Program-made: the position numbers and the translations under genes
Source: Symsagittifera roscoffensis
Taxonomy: Eukaryota > Xenacoelomorpha > Acoela > Convolutidae
Assembly: GCF_963678635.1 (NCBI RefSeq)
Contig: NC_087066.1
Location: forward strand, 42,183,811 to 42,247,810
Direction: 5' to 3'
DNA length: 64,000 nt
Notes under the pieces: model-generated
Databases searched by the model: none
What the model was told of the DNA's origin: nothing
Seen by the model: the letters and a program-made list of their open reading frames with translations, nothing else
Shown here: positions 23,400 to 35,949 of the stretch, piece after piece
How positions within the stretch are numbered: the first letter of the stretch is position 1
How the letters are laid out: every line of letters begins with the position of its first letter

Positions 23400-26300
23400 T
23401 AGGTCGTCCACTGGGTGGCAATGAACATCACTACTCCCGAAAGGATGAGTAGGTGTCCACTGCGTGACATTGAACCTCACTTCTCCCGAAAGGAAGTGTA
23501 GGTCGTCCACTGGCTGGCGACGAACCTCACTTCTCCCGAAAGGAAGACTAGGTCATCCACTGGGTGGCAACGAACCTCAGTTCTCTCGAAAGGAAGAGAC
23601 GGTCGTCCACTGGGTGGCAACCAATCTCACTTCCCCAAAAGGAAGAGTAGGTCGTCCACTGGGTGACAAGGAACCCCACTTCTCCAGAAAGGAAGAGTAG
23701 GTCGTCCACTGGGTGGCAATGAACATCACTTCTCCCGAAAGGATGAGTAGGTGTCCACTGCGTGACATTGAACCTCACTTCTCCCGAAAGGAAGTGTAGG
23801 TCGTCCACTGGCTGGCGACGAACCTCACTTCTCCCGAAAGGAAGACTAGGTCATCCACTGGGTGGCAACGAACCTCAGTTCTCTCGAAAGGAAGAGACGG
23901 TCGTCCACTGGGTGGCAACCAATCTCACTTCCCCAAAAGGAAGAGTAGGTCGTCCACTGGGTGACAAGGAACCTCACTTCTCCAGAAAGGAAGAGTAGGT
24001 CGTCCACTTGGTGGCAATGAACCTCACTTCTCCAGAAAAGAAGAGTAGGTCGTCCACTGGGTGGCAAGGAATCTCACTTATCCAGAAAGGAAGAGTAGGT
24101 CGTCCACTGGGTGGCAACGAACCTCACTTCTACCAAAAGGAAGAGTAGGTCGTCCACTGGGTGGCAATGAACATCACTTCTCCCGAAAGGATGAGTAGGT
24201 GTCCACTGCGTGACATTGAACCTCACTTCTCCCGAAAGGAAGTGTAGGTCGTCCACTGGGTGGCAACGAACCTCACTTCTCCCGAAAGGAAGAGTAGGTC
24301 GTCCACTGGGTGGCAAGGAATCTCACTTATCCAGAAAGGAAGAGTAGGTCGTCCACTGGGTGGCAATGAACATCACTTCTCCCGAAAGGATGAGTAGTTG
24401 TCCACTGCGTGACATTGAACCTCACTTCTCCCGAAAGGAAGTGTAGGTCGTCCACTGGCAGGCGACGAACCTCACTTCTCCCGAAAGGAAGACTAGGTCA
24501 TCCACTGGGTGGCAACGAACCTCACTTCTACCAAAAGGAAGAGTAGGTCGTCCACTGGGTGGCAATGAACATCACTTCTCCCGAAAGGATGAGTAGGTGT
24601 CCACTGCGTGACATTGAACCTCACTTCTCCCGAAAGGAAGTGTAGGTCGTCCACTGGGTGGCAACGAACCTCACTTCTCCCGAAAGGAAGAGTAGGTCGT
24701 CCACTGGGTGGCAAGGAATCTCACTTATCCAGAAAGGAAGAGTAGGTCGTCCACTGGGTGGCAATGAACATCACTTCTCCCGAAAGGATGAGTAGTTGTC
24801 CACTGCGTGACATTGAACCTCACTTCTCCCGAAAGGAAGTGTAGGTCGTCCACTGGCAGGCGACGAACCTCACTTCTCCCGAAAGGAAGACTAGGTCATC
24901 CACTGGGTGGCAACGAACCTCAGTTCTCTCGAAAGGAAGAGACGGTCGTCCACTGGGTGGCAACCAATCTCACTTCCCCAAAAGGAAGAGTAGGTCGTCC
25001 ACTGGGTGACAAGGAACCCCACTTCTCCAGAAAGGAAGAGTAGGTCGTCCACTGGGTGGCAATGAACCTCACTTCTCCAGAAAAGAAGAGTAGGTCGTCC
25101 ACTGGGTGGCAAGGAATCTCACTTATCCAGAAAGGAAGAGTAGGTCGTCCACTGGGTGGCAACGAACCTCACTTCTACCAAAAGGAAGAGTAGGTCGTCC
25201 ACTGTGTGGCAATGAACATCACTACTCCCGAAAGGATGAGTAGGTGTCCACTGCGTGACATTGAACCTCACTTCTCCCGAAAGGAAGTGTAGGTCGTCCA
25301 CTGGGTGGCAACGAACCTCACTTCTCCCGAAAGGAAGAGTAGGTCGTCCACTGGGTGGCAAGGAATCTCACTTATCCAGAAAGGAAGAGTAGGTCGTCCA
25401 CTGGGTGGCAATGAACATCACTTCTCCCGAAAGGATGAGTAGGTGTCCACTGCGTGACATTGAACCTCACTTCTCCCGAAAGGAAGTGTAGGTCGTCCAC
25501 TGGCTGGCGACGAACCTCACTTCTCCCGAAAGGAAGAGTAGGTCGTCCACTGGGTGGCAAGGAATCTCACTTATCCAGAAAGGAAGAGTAGGTCGTCCAC
25601 TGGGTGGCAACGAACCTCACTTCTACCAAAAGGAAGAGTAGGTCGTCCACTGGGTGGCAATGAACATCACTTCTCCCGAAAGGATGAGTAGGTGTCCACT
25701 GCGTGACATTGAACCTCACTTCTCCCGAAAGGAAGTGTAGGTCGTCCACTGGCTGGCGACGAACCTCACTTCTCCCGAAAGGAAGACTAGGTCATCCACT
25801 GGGTGGCAACGAACCTCAGTTCTCTCGAAAGGAAGAGACGGTCGTCCACTGGGTGGCAACCAATCTCACTTCCCCAAAAGGAAGAGTAGGTCGTCCACTG
25901 GGTGACAAGGAACCCCACTTCTCCAGAAAGGAAGAGTAGGTCGTCCACTGGGTGGCAATGAACCTCACTTCTCCAGAAAAGAAGAGTAGGTCGTCCACTG
26001 GGTGGCAAGGAATCTCACTTATCCAGAAAGGAAGAGTAGGTCGTCCACTGGGTGGCAACGAACCTCACTTCTACCAAAAGGAAGAGTAGGTCGTCCACTG
26101 GGTGGCAATGAACATCACTACTCCCGAAAGGATGAGTAGGTGTCCACTGCGTGACATTGAACCTCACTTCTCCCGAAAGGAAGTGTAGGTCGTCCACTGG
26201 CTGGCGACGAACCTCACTTCTCCCGAAAGGAAGACTAGGTCATCCACTGGGTGGCAACGAACCTCAGTTCTCTCGAAAGGAAGAGACGGTCGTCCACTGG

Positions 26301-26450
26301 GTGGCAACCAATCTCACTTCCCCAAAAGGAAGAGTAGGTCGTCCACTGGGTGACAAGGAACCCCACTTCTCCAGAAAGGAAGAGTAGGTCGTCCACTGGG
26401 TGGCAATGAACCTCACTTCTCCAGAAAAGAAGAGTAGGTCGTCCACTGAG
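23400..26450. repeat. nested higher-order repeats of 298, 448, 896 and 995 bp
   Basis: Distinctive variants (CCCCAAAAGG units one base short, CATCCACTGGGTGG, AACCTCAGTTCTCTCG) recur at 23464 and 23762 (298 bp), at 24807 and 25703 (896 bp) and again at 26151 (448 bp), and at 23079 and 24074 (995 bp). All spacings are whole numbers of units once 49-bp units are counted, and 896 is twice 448. Confidence 0.8.
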
Positions 26451-29339
26451 TTTCAACGAACCTCATTTCTCATGAAAGGAAGAGTAGGTCGTCCACTGGG
26501 TGGCATCGAACCTCACTTCTCTCGATAGGAAGAGACGGTCGTCCACTGGGTGGCAATGAACCGCACTACTCCCGAAAGGATGAGTAGGTGTCCACTGCGT
26601 GACATTGAACCTCACTTCTCCCGGAAGGAAGTGTAGGTCGTCCACTGGCTGGCGACGAACCTCACTTCTCCCAAAAGGAAGACTAGGTCGTCCACTGGGT
26701 GGCAATGAACATCACTACTCCCGAAAGTATGAGTAGGTGTCCACTGCGTGACATTGAACCTCACTTCTCCCGGAAGGAAGTGTAGGTCGTCCACTGGCTG
26801 GCGACGAACCTCACTTCTCCCAAAAGGAAGACTAGGTCGTCCACTGGGTGGCAATGAACATCACTACTCCCGAAAGGATGAGTAGGTCGTCCACTGAATG
26901 GCAATGAACCTCACTTCTCCAGAAAAGAAGAGTAGGTCGTCCACTGAGTTTCAACGAGCCTCATTTCTCATGAACGGAAGAGTAGGTCGTCCACTGGGTG
27001 GCATCGAACCTCACTTCTCCCGAAAGGAAGAGACGGTCGTCCACTGGGTGGCAATGAACCTCACTACTCCCGAAAGGATGAGTAGGTGTCCACTGCGTGA
27101 CATTGAACCTCACTTCACCCGGAAGGAAGTGTAGGTCGTCCACTGGCTGGCGACGAACCCCACTTCTACCAAAAGGAAGAGTAGGTCGTCCACTGGGTGG
27201 CAATGAACATCACTACTCCCGAAAGGATGAGTAGGTGTCCACTGCGTGACATTGAACCTCACTTCTCCCGAAAGGAAGTGTAGGTCGTCCACTGGCTGGT
27301 GACGAACCTCACTTCTCCCGAAAGGAAGACTAGGTCGTCCACTGGGTGGCAACGAACCTCAGTTCTCTCGAAAGGAAGAGACGGTCGTCCACTGGGTGGC
27401 AACCAATCTCACTTCCCCAAAAGGAAGAGTAGGTCGTCCACTGGGTGACAAGGAACCCCACTTCTCCAGAAAGGAAGAGTAGGTCGTCCACTGGGTGGCA
27501 ATGAACCTCACATCTCCAGAAAAGAAGAGTAGGTCGTCCACTGAGTTTCAACGAACCTCATTTCTCATGAAATGAAGAGTAGGTCGTCCACTGGGTGGCA
27601 TCGAACCTCACTTCTCCCGAAAGGAAGAGACGGTCGTCCACTGGGTGGCAATGAACCTCACTACTCCCGAAAGGATGAGTAGGTGTCCACTGCGTGACAT
27701 TGAACCTCACTTCTCCCGGAAGGAAGTGTAGGTCGTCCACTGGCTGGCGACGAACCTCACTTCTCCCAAAAGGAAGACTAGGTCGTCCACTGGGTGGCAA
27801 GGAACCTCACTTCTCCAGAAAGGAAGAGTAGGTCGTCCACTGGGTGGCAACGAACCTCACTTCTCCCAAAAGGAAGAGTAGGTCGCCCACTGGGTGGCAA
27901 TGAACCTCACTACTCCCGAAAGGATGAGTAGGTGTCCACTGCGTGACATTGAACCTCACTTCTCCCGAAAGGAAGTGTAGGTCGTCCACTGGCTGGCGAC
28001 GAACCTCACTTCTCCCGAAAGGAAGACTAGGTCGTCCACTGGGTGGCAAGGAACCTCACTTCTCCAGAAAGGAAGAGTAGATCGTCCACTGCGTGGCAAT
28101 GAACCTCACTACTCCCGAAAGGATGAGTAGGTGTCCACTGCGTGACATTGAACCTCACGTCTCCTGAAAGGAAGTGTAGGTCGTCCACTGGCTGGCGACG
28201 AACCTCACTTCTCCCGAAAGGAAGAGTAGGTCGTCCACTGGGTGGCAAGGAACCTCACTTCTCCAGAAAGGAAGAGTAGGTCGTACACTGGATGGCAACG
28301 AACCTCACTTCTCCCGAAAGGAAGACTAGGTCGTCCACTGGGTGGCAACGAAACTCAATTCTCCCGAAAGGAAGAGACGGTCGTCCACTGGGTGGCAAGC
28401 AACCTCACTTCTCCCGAAAGGAAGAGTAGGTCGTCCATTCGGTGGCAAGGAACCTCTTTTCTCCAGAAAGGAAGGGTAGGTCGTCCACTGGGTGGCAATG
28501 AACCTCACTTCTCCCGAAAGGAAGAGACGGTCGTCCACTGGGTGGCAACCAACCTCACTTCTCCCGAAAGGAAGAGTAGGTTGTCCACTGGGTGGCAAGG
28601 AACCTCACTTCTCCAGAAAGTAAGAGTAGGTCGTCCACTGGGTGGCAACGAACCTCACTTCTCCAGAAAAGAAGAGTAGGTCGTCCACTGAGTTTCAACG
28701 AATCTCATTTCTCATGAAAGGAAGAGTAGGTCGTCCACTGGGTGGCACTGAACCTCACTTCTTCCGAAAGGAAGAGACGGTCGTCCACTGGGTGGCAACC
28801 AACCTCACTTCTCCCGAAAGGAAGAGTAGGTCATCCACAGGGTGACATGGAACCTCACTTCTCCAGAAAGGAAGAGTAGGTCGTCCACTGGGTGGCAATG
28901 AACCTCACTTCTCCTGAAAAGAAGAGTAGGTCGTCCACTGAGTGGCAACGAACCTCATTTCTCATGAAAGGAAGAGTAGGTCGTCCACTGGGTGGCAACG
29001 AACCTCACTTCTCCCGAAAGGAAGAGTAGGTCGTCCACTGCGTGGCAACGAACCACACTTCTCCCGAAAGGAAGAGTAGGTCGTCCACTGGGTGGCAACG
29101 AACCTCACTTCTCTCAAAAGGAAGAGACGGTCGTCCACTGGGTGGCAACCAACCTCACTTCTCCCAAAAGAAAGAGTAGGTCGTCCACTCGGTGGCAAGG
29201 AACCTCTTTTCTCCAGAAAGGAAGAGTAGGTCGTCCACTGGGTGGCAACGAACCTCACTTCTCCCGAAAGGAAGAGACGGTCGTCCACTGGGTGGCAACC
29301 AACCTCACTTCTCCCGAAAGAAAGAGTAGGTCGTCCACT

Positions 29340-31820
29340 GGGTGACAAAGAACCTCACTTCTCCAGAAAGGAAGAGTAGGTCGTCCACTGGGTGGCAACG
29401 AACCTCACTTCTCCAGAAAAGAAGAGTAGGTCGTCCGCTGAGTTTCAACGAACCTCATTTCTCATGAAAGGAAGAGTAGGTCGTCCACTGGGTGGCAACG
29501 AACCTCACTTCTCCCGAAAGGAAGAGACGGTCGTCCACCGGGTGGCAACCAACCTCACTTCTCCCTAAAGGAAGAGTAGGTCATCCACTGGGTGACAGGG
29601 AACCTCACTTCTCCAGAAAGGAAGAGTAGGTCGTCCACTGGGTGGCAATGAACCTCACTTCTCCTGAAAAAAAGAGTAGGTCGTCCACTGAGTGGCAACG
29701 AACCTCATTTCTCATGAAAGGAAGAGTAGGTCGTCCACTGGGTGGCAACGAAGCTCACTTCTCCCGAAAGGAAGAGTAGGTCGTCCACTGGGTGGCAACG
29801 AACCTCACTTCTCCCGAAAGGAAGAGTAGGTCGTCCACTGGGTGGCAACGAACTTCACTTCTCCCGAAAGGAAGAGACGGTCGTCCACTGGGTGGCAACC
29901 AACCTCACTTCTCCCGAAAGGAAGAGTAGGTCAGCCACTCGGTGGCAAGGAACCTCTTTTCTCCAGAAAGGAAGAGTAGGTCGTCCACTGGGTGGCAACG
30001 AACCTCACTTCTACCAAAAGGAAGAGACGGTCGTCCACTGGGTGGCAACCAACCTCACTTCTCCCGAAAGGACGAGTAGGTTGTCCACTGGGTGACAAGG
30101 AACCTCACTTCTCCAGAAAGGAAGAGTAGGTCGTCCACTGGGTGGCAACGAACCTCACTTCTCCAGAAAAGAAGAGTAGGTCGTCCACTGAGTTTCAACG
30201 AACCTCATTTCTCATGAAAGGAAAAGTAGGTCGTCCACTGGGTGGCAACGAACCTCACTTCTCCCGAAAGGAAGAGACGGTCGTCCACTGGGTGGCAACC
30301 AGCCTCACTTCTCCCGAAAGGAAGAGTAGGTCATCCACTGGGTGACAAGGAACCTCACTTCTCCAGAAAGGAAGAGTAGGTCGTCCACTGGGTGGCAACG
30401 AAGCTCACTTCTCCCGAAAGGAAGACTAGATCGTCCACTGGGTGGCAACGAACCTCACTTCTCCCGAAAGGAAGAGACGGTCGTCCACTGGGTGGAAACC
30501 AACCTCACTTCTCCCGAAAGGAAGAGTAGGTCGTCCACTGGGTGGCAAGGAACCTCTTTTATCCAGTAAGGAAGAATAGGTCGTCCACTGGGTGGCAACG
30601 AACCTCACTTCTCCCGAAAGGATGAGTAGGTGTCCATTGCGTGACATTGAACCTCACTTCTCCCGAAAGGAAGACTAGGTCGTCCACTGGGTGGCAACGA
30701 ACCTCACTTCTCCCGAAAGGAAGAGACGGTCGTCCACTGGGTGGCAACCAACCTCACTTCTCCCGAAAGGAAGAGTAGGTCGTCCACTGGGTGACAAAGA
30801 ACCTCACTTCTCCAGAAAGGAAGAGTAGGTCGTCCACTGGGTGGCAACGAACCTCACTTCTCCAGAAAAGAAGAGTAGGTCGTCCGCTGAGTTTCAACGA
30901 ACCTCATTTCTCATGAAAGGAAGAGTAGGTCGTCCACTGGGTGGCAACGAACCTCACTTCTCCCGAAAGGAAGAGACGGTCGTCCACCGGGTGGCAACCA
31001 ACCTCACTTCTCCCTAAAGGAAGAGTAGGTCATCCACTGGGTGACAGGGAACCTCACTTCTCCAGAAAGGAAGAGTAGGTCGTCCACTGGGTGGCAATGA
31101 ACCTCACTTCTCCTGAAAAAAGAGTAGGTCGTCCACTGAGTGGCAACGAACCTCATTTCTCATGAAAGGAAGAGTAGGTCGTCCACTGGGTGGCAACGAA
31201 GCTCACTTCTCCCGAAAGGAAGAGTAGGTCGTCCACTGGGTGGCAACGAACCTCACTTCTCCCGAAAGGAAGAGTAGGTCGTCCACTGGGTGGCAACGAA
31301 CTTCACTTCTCCCGAAAGGAAGAGACGGTCGTCCACTGGGTGGCAACCAACCTCACTTCTCCCGAAAGGAAGAGTAGGTCAGCCACTCGGTGGCAAGGAA
31401 CCTCTTTTCTCCAGAAAGGAAGAGTAGGTCGTCCACTGGGTGGCAACGAACCTCACTTCTACCAAAAGGAAGAGACGGTCGTCCACTGGGTGGCAACCAA
31501 CCTCACTTCTCCCGAAAGGACGAGTAGGTTGTCCACTGGGTGACAAGGAACCTCACTTCTCCAGAAAGGAAGAGTAGGTCGTCCACTGGGTGGCAACGAA
31601 CCTCACTTCTCCAGAAAAGAAGAGTAGGTCGTCCACTGAGTTTCAACGAACCTCATTTCTCATGAAAGGAAAAGTAGGTCGTCCACTGGGTGGCAACGAA
31701 CCTCACTTCTCCCGAAAGGAAGAGACGGTCGTCCACTGGGTGGCAACCAGCCTCACTTCTCCCGAAAGGAAGAGTAGGTCATCCACTGGGTGACAAGGAA
31801 CCTCACTTCTCCAGAAAGGA
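29340..31820. repeat. 1448-bp higher-order repeat, two copies
   Basis: The segment from about 29340 to 30370 is repeated from about 30790 to 31820 at an offset of 1448-1449 bp (29 units less 2 bp). Shared rare variants include GTCCGCTGAG, GTCCACCGGG, TCTCCCTAAAGG and the GGACGAGTAGGTTG unit. One A is lost in the second copy near 31117. Confidence 0.85.
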
Positions 31821-32508
31821 AGAGTAGGTCATCCACTGGGTGGCAATGAACCTCACTTCTCCTGAAAAGAAGAGTAGGTCGTCCGTCCACTGAGTGGCAA
31901 CGAACCTCATTTCTCATGAAAGGAAGAGTAGGTCGTCCACTGGGTGGCAACGAACCTCACTTCTCCCGAAAGGAAGAGTAGGTCGTCCACTGGGTGGCAA
32001 CGAACCTCACTTCTCCCGAACGGAAGAGTAGGTCATCCACTGGGTGACAAGGAACCTCACTTCTCCAGAAAGGAAGAGTAGGTCGTCCACTGGGTGGCAA
32101 TGAACCTCACTTCTCCAGAAAGGAAGAGTAGGTCGTCCACTGGGTGGCAACGAACCTCACTTCTCCCGAACGGAAGAGTAGGTCATCCACTGGGTGACAA
32201 GGAACCTCACTTCTCCAGAAAGGAAGAGTAGGTCGTCCACTGGGTGGCAACGAACCTCACTTCTCCCGAACGGAAGAGTAGGTCATCCACTGGGTGACAA
32301 GGAACCTCACTTCTCCAGAAAGGAAGAGTAGGTCGTCCACTGGGTGGCAACGAACCTCACTTCTCCAGAAAAGAAGAGCAGGTCGTCCAATGAGTGGCAA
32401 CGAACCTCATTTCTCATGAAAGGAAGAGTAGGTCGTCCAATGGGTGGCAACGAACCTCGTTTCTCCCGAAAGGAAGAATAGGTCGTCCACTGGGTGGCAA
32501 CGAACCTC

Positions 32509-33060
32509 GAGTCCGATTTCAAACATGGTTTGTTCACCTCAACATGCGAAGAAGCTTCTTCCATCATCTGTATTTTATTGTTTAAACGACTTGGCATCGC
32601 AGCAAAGGAAACCCATTGCAACAGAACAATGGCCATCTTGATGTTCGAGTATACGTACAGATCAGAGAAACCAGGCACTTCATCCAAAGTCAAACCAACT
32701 GCCACATTCAAACGGGATAGAGAAGAGCAATGTAGAATAGCAATGTTCCAATTCTCTAAAATCAACCAGATCAACAATCATCACAACCGATCAGAAATCT
32801 TATTTCGATCTCCCGGAACTATCGTGAAAACTTATCTTCTTCCAAAACCGAAAAAAGAATGTGACAGTTTCAACACCAGAACAATTTGAATTAAACTTAG
32901 AATACAGTTGCTCTAATTCTGGAACTAACTCGAGTAAACAGGTGTACACTAGATCTATTGAGACTAGGATATAAAAGAGTAAGATTAAGATTGGTATTAG
33001 GCTAAGAAGTTGCACGAATCTATCCGGCCGAAAATAAGATAGCGTGACGAGCAGACAGTG
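32509..33060. repeat. 552-bp module, copy M2
   Basis: This is a full-length, non-satellite module inserted in phase in the satellite. The left flank ends GAACCTC and the right flank begins TACCTCACTTC, so ACCTC is present on both sides, like a short target-site duplication. It contains the perfect palindrome GAAGAAGCTTCTTC. The minus strand has a long open frame through most of its left half. There are no terminal inverted repeats, no poly(A) tail and no recognised protein or RNA motif. Confidence 0.85.
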
Positions 33061-34168
33061 TACCTCACTTCTCCCGAAAGGAAGCGTAGGTCGTCCACTG
33101 GCTGGCAACGAACCTCACTTCTCCCGAAAGGAAGACTAGGTCGTCCACTGGGTGACAAGGAACCTCACTTCTCCAGAAAGGAAAAGTAGGTCGTCCACTG
33201 GGTGGCAACGAACCTCACTTCTCCAGAAAAGAAGAGAGGTCGTCCACTGAGTTTCAACGAACCTCATTTCTCATGAGAGGAAGAGTAGGTCGTCCACTGG
33301 GTGGCAACGAACCTCACTTCTCCCGAAAGGAAAGACGGTCGTGCACTGGGTGACAACCAACCTCACTTCTCCAGAAAGGAAGAGAAGGTCATCCACTGGG
33401 TGGCAACGAACCTCATTTCTCATGAAAGGAAGAGTAGGTCGTCCACTGGGTGACAAGGAACCTCACTTCTCCAGAAAGGAAGAGTAGGTCGTCCACTGGG
33501 TGGTAACGAACCTCACTTCTCCAGAAAAGAAGAGTAGGTCGTCCACTGAGTTTCAACGAACCTCATTTCTCATGAAAGGAAGAGTAGGTCGTCCACTGGG
33601 TGGCAACGAACCTCACTTCTCCCGAAAGGAAGAGACGGTCGTCCACTGGGTGGCAACCAACCTCACTTCTCCCGAAAGGAAGAGTAGGTCATCCACTGGG
33701 TGACAAGGAACCTCACTTCTCCAGAAAGGAAGAGTAGGTCGTCCACTGGGTGGCAATGAACCTCACTTCTCCTGAAAAAAAGAGTAGGTCGTCCGTCCAC
33801 TGAGTGGCAACGAACCTCATTTCTCATGAAAGGAAGAGTAGGTCGTCCACTGGGTGGCAACGAACCTCACTTCTCCCGAAAAGAAGAGTAGGTCGTCCAC
33901 TGGGTGGCAACGAACCTCACTTCTCCCGAACGGAAGAGTAGGTCATCCACTGGGTGACAAGGAACCTCACTTCTCCAGAAAGGAAGAGTAGGTCGTCCAC
34001 TGGGTGGCAATTAACCTCATTTCTCCAGAAAGGAAGAGTAGATCGTCCACTGGGTGGCAACGAACCTCACTTCTCCAGAAAGGAAGAGTAGGTCGTCCAC
34101 TGGGTGGCAACGAACCTCACTTCTCCCGAAAGGAAGAATAGGTCGTCCACTGGGTGGCAACGAACCTC
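33061..34168. repeat. 50-bp satellite, block 3
   Basis: About 22 satellite units lie between modules M2 and M3. One unit near 33791 carries a GTCC duplication (CGTCCGTCCACTGAG) that is also seen at 31881 and 35852, linking these blocks by descent. Confidence 0.95.
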
Positions 34169-34720
34169 GAGTCCGATTTCAAACATGGTTTGTTCACCTC
34201 AACACGCGAAGAAGCTTCTTCCATCATCTGTATTTTATTTTTTAAACGACTTGGCATCGCAGCAAAGGAAAGCCATTGCAACAGAACAATGGCCATCTTG
34301 ATGTTCGAGTATACGTACAGATCAGAGAAACCAGGCACTTCATCCAAAGTCAAACCAACTGCCACATTCAAACGGGATAGAGAAGAGCAATGTAGAATAG
34401 CAATGTTCCAATTCTCTAAAATCAACCAGATCAACAATCATCACAACCGATCAGAAATCTTATTCCGATCTCCCGAAACTATCGTGAAAACTTATCTTCT
34501 TCCAAAACCGAAAAAAGAATATGAAAGTTTCAACACCAGAATAATTTGAATTAAACTTAGAATACAGTTGTTCTAATTCTGGAACTAACTCGGGTAAACA
34601 GGTGTACACTAGATCTATTGAGACTAGGATATAAAAGAGTAAGATTAAGATTGGTATTAGACTAAGAAGTTGCACGAATCTATCCGGCCGAAAATAAGAT
34701 AGCGTGACGAGCAGACAGTG
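34169..34720. repeat. 552-bp module, copy M3
   Basis: This full-length module is nearly identical to M2, which lies 1660 bp upstream with the same satellite order on its left. M2 and M3 share private variants not found in M4-M7 (for example GGCCATCTTGATG and AAACGGGATAGAGAAG), so they arose by one recent duplication of module plus satellite. Confidence 0.85.
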
Positions 34721-35949
34721 TACCTCACTTCTCCCGAAAGGAAGCGTAGGTCGTCCACTGGCTGGCAACGAACCTCGTTCTCCCGAAAGGAAGACTAGGT
34801 CGTCCACTGGGTGACAAGGAACCTCACTTCTCCAGAAACGAAGAGTAGGTCGTCCACTGGGTGGCAACGAACCTCACTTCTCCAGAAAAGAAGAGTAGGT
34901 CGTCCACTGAGTTTCAACGAACCTCATTTCTCATGAAAGGAAGAGTAGGTCGTCCACTGGGTGGCAACGAGCCTCACTTCTCCCAAAAGGAAGAGACGGT
35001 CGTCCACTGGGTGGCAACCAACCTCACTTCTCCCGAAAGGAAGAGTAGGTCATCCACTGGGTGACAAGGAACCTCACTTCTCCAGAAAGGAAGAGTAGGT
35101 CGTCCACTGTGTGGCAATGAACCTCACTTCTCCTGAAAAGAAGAGTAGGTCGTCCACTGAGTGGCAACGAATCTCATTTCTCATGAAAGGAAGAGTAGGT
35201 CGTCCACTGGGTGGCAACGAACCTCACTTCTCCCGAAAGGAAGAGTAGGTCGTCCACTGGGTGGCAACGAACCTCACTTCTCCCGAAAGGAAGAGACGGT
35301 CGTCCACTGGGTGGCAACCAACCTCACTTCTCCCGAAAGGAAGAGTAGGTCGTCCACTCGGTGGCAAGGAACCTCTTTTCTCCAGAAAGGAAGAGTAGGT
35401 CGTCCACTGGGTGGCAACGAACCTCCCTTCTCCCGAAAGGAAGAGACGGTCGTCCAGTGGGTGGCAACCAACCTCACTTCTCCCGAAAGGAAGAGTAGGT
35501 CGTCTACTGGGTGACAAGGAACCTCACTTCTCCAGAAAGGAAGAGTAGGTCGTCCACTGGGTGGCAACGAACCTCACTTCTCCAGAAAAGAAGAGTAGGT
35601 CGTCCACTGAGTTTCAACGAACCTCATTTCTCATGAAAGGAAGAGTAGGTCGTCCACTGGGTGGCAACGAACCTCACTTCTCCCGAAAGGAAGAGACGGT
35701 CGTCCACTGGGTGGCAACCAACCTCACTTCTCCCGAAAGGAAGAGTAGGTCATCCACTGGGTGACAAGGAACCTCACTTCTCCAGAAAGGAAGAGTAGGT
35801 CGTCCACTGGGTGGCAATGAACCTCACTTCTCCTGAAAAGAAGAGTAGGTCGTCCGTCCACTGAGTGGCAACGAACCTCATTTCTCATGAAAGGAAGAGT
35901 AGGTCGTCCACTGGGTGGCAACGAACCTCACTTCTCCCGAAAGGAAGAG

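Larger units (their letters stand above)
15263..32508. repeat. 50-bp satellite, block 2 (largest block)
   Basis: About 345 units of the same 50-bp satellite follow copy B. Different parts use different variant mixtures. The first third is rich in GACTAGG and GAAGTGTAGG units; about 23-27 kb is rich in TGAACATCAC, TCTACCAAAAGG and CTTATCCAGAAAGG units; and beyond 28 kb GAGACGG, GAGTTTCAACG and TCATTTCTCATG units dominate. Such regional homogeneity with sharp changes is typical of local amplification. The right edge is the module at 32509. Confidence 0.95.

Noticed and set aside
32307-32777. 156-codon minus-strand open frame as a gene
   Set aside because: It is a fusion of the module's minus strand with satellite units. 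The differences between copies alter amino acids freely.
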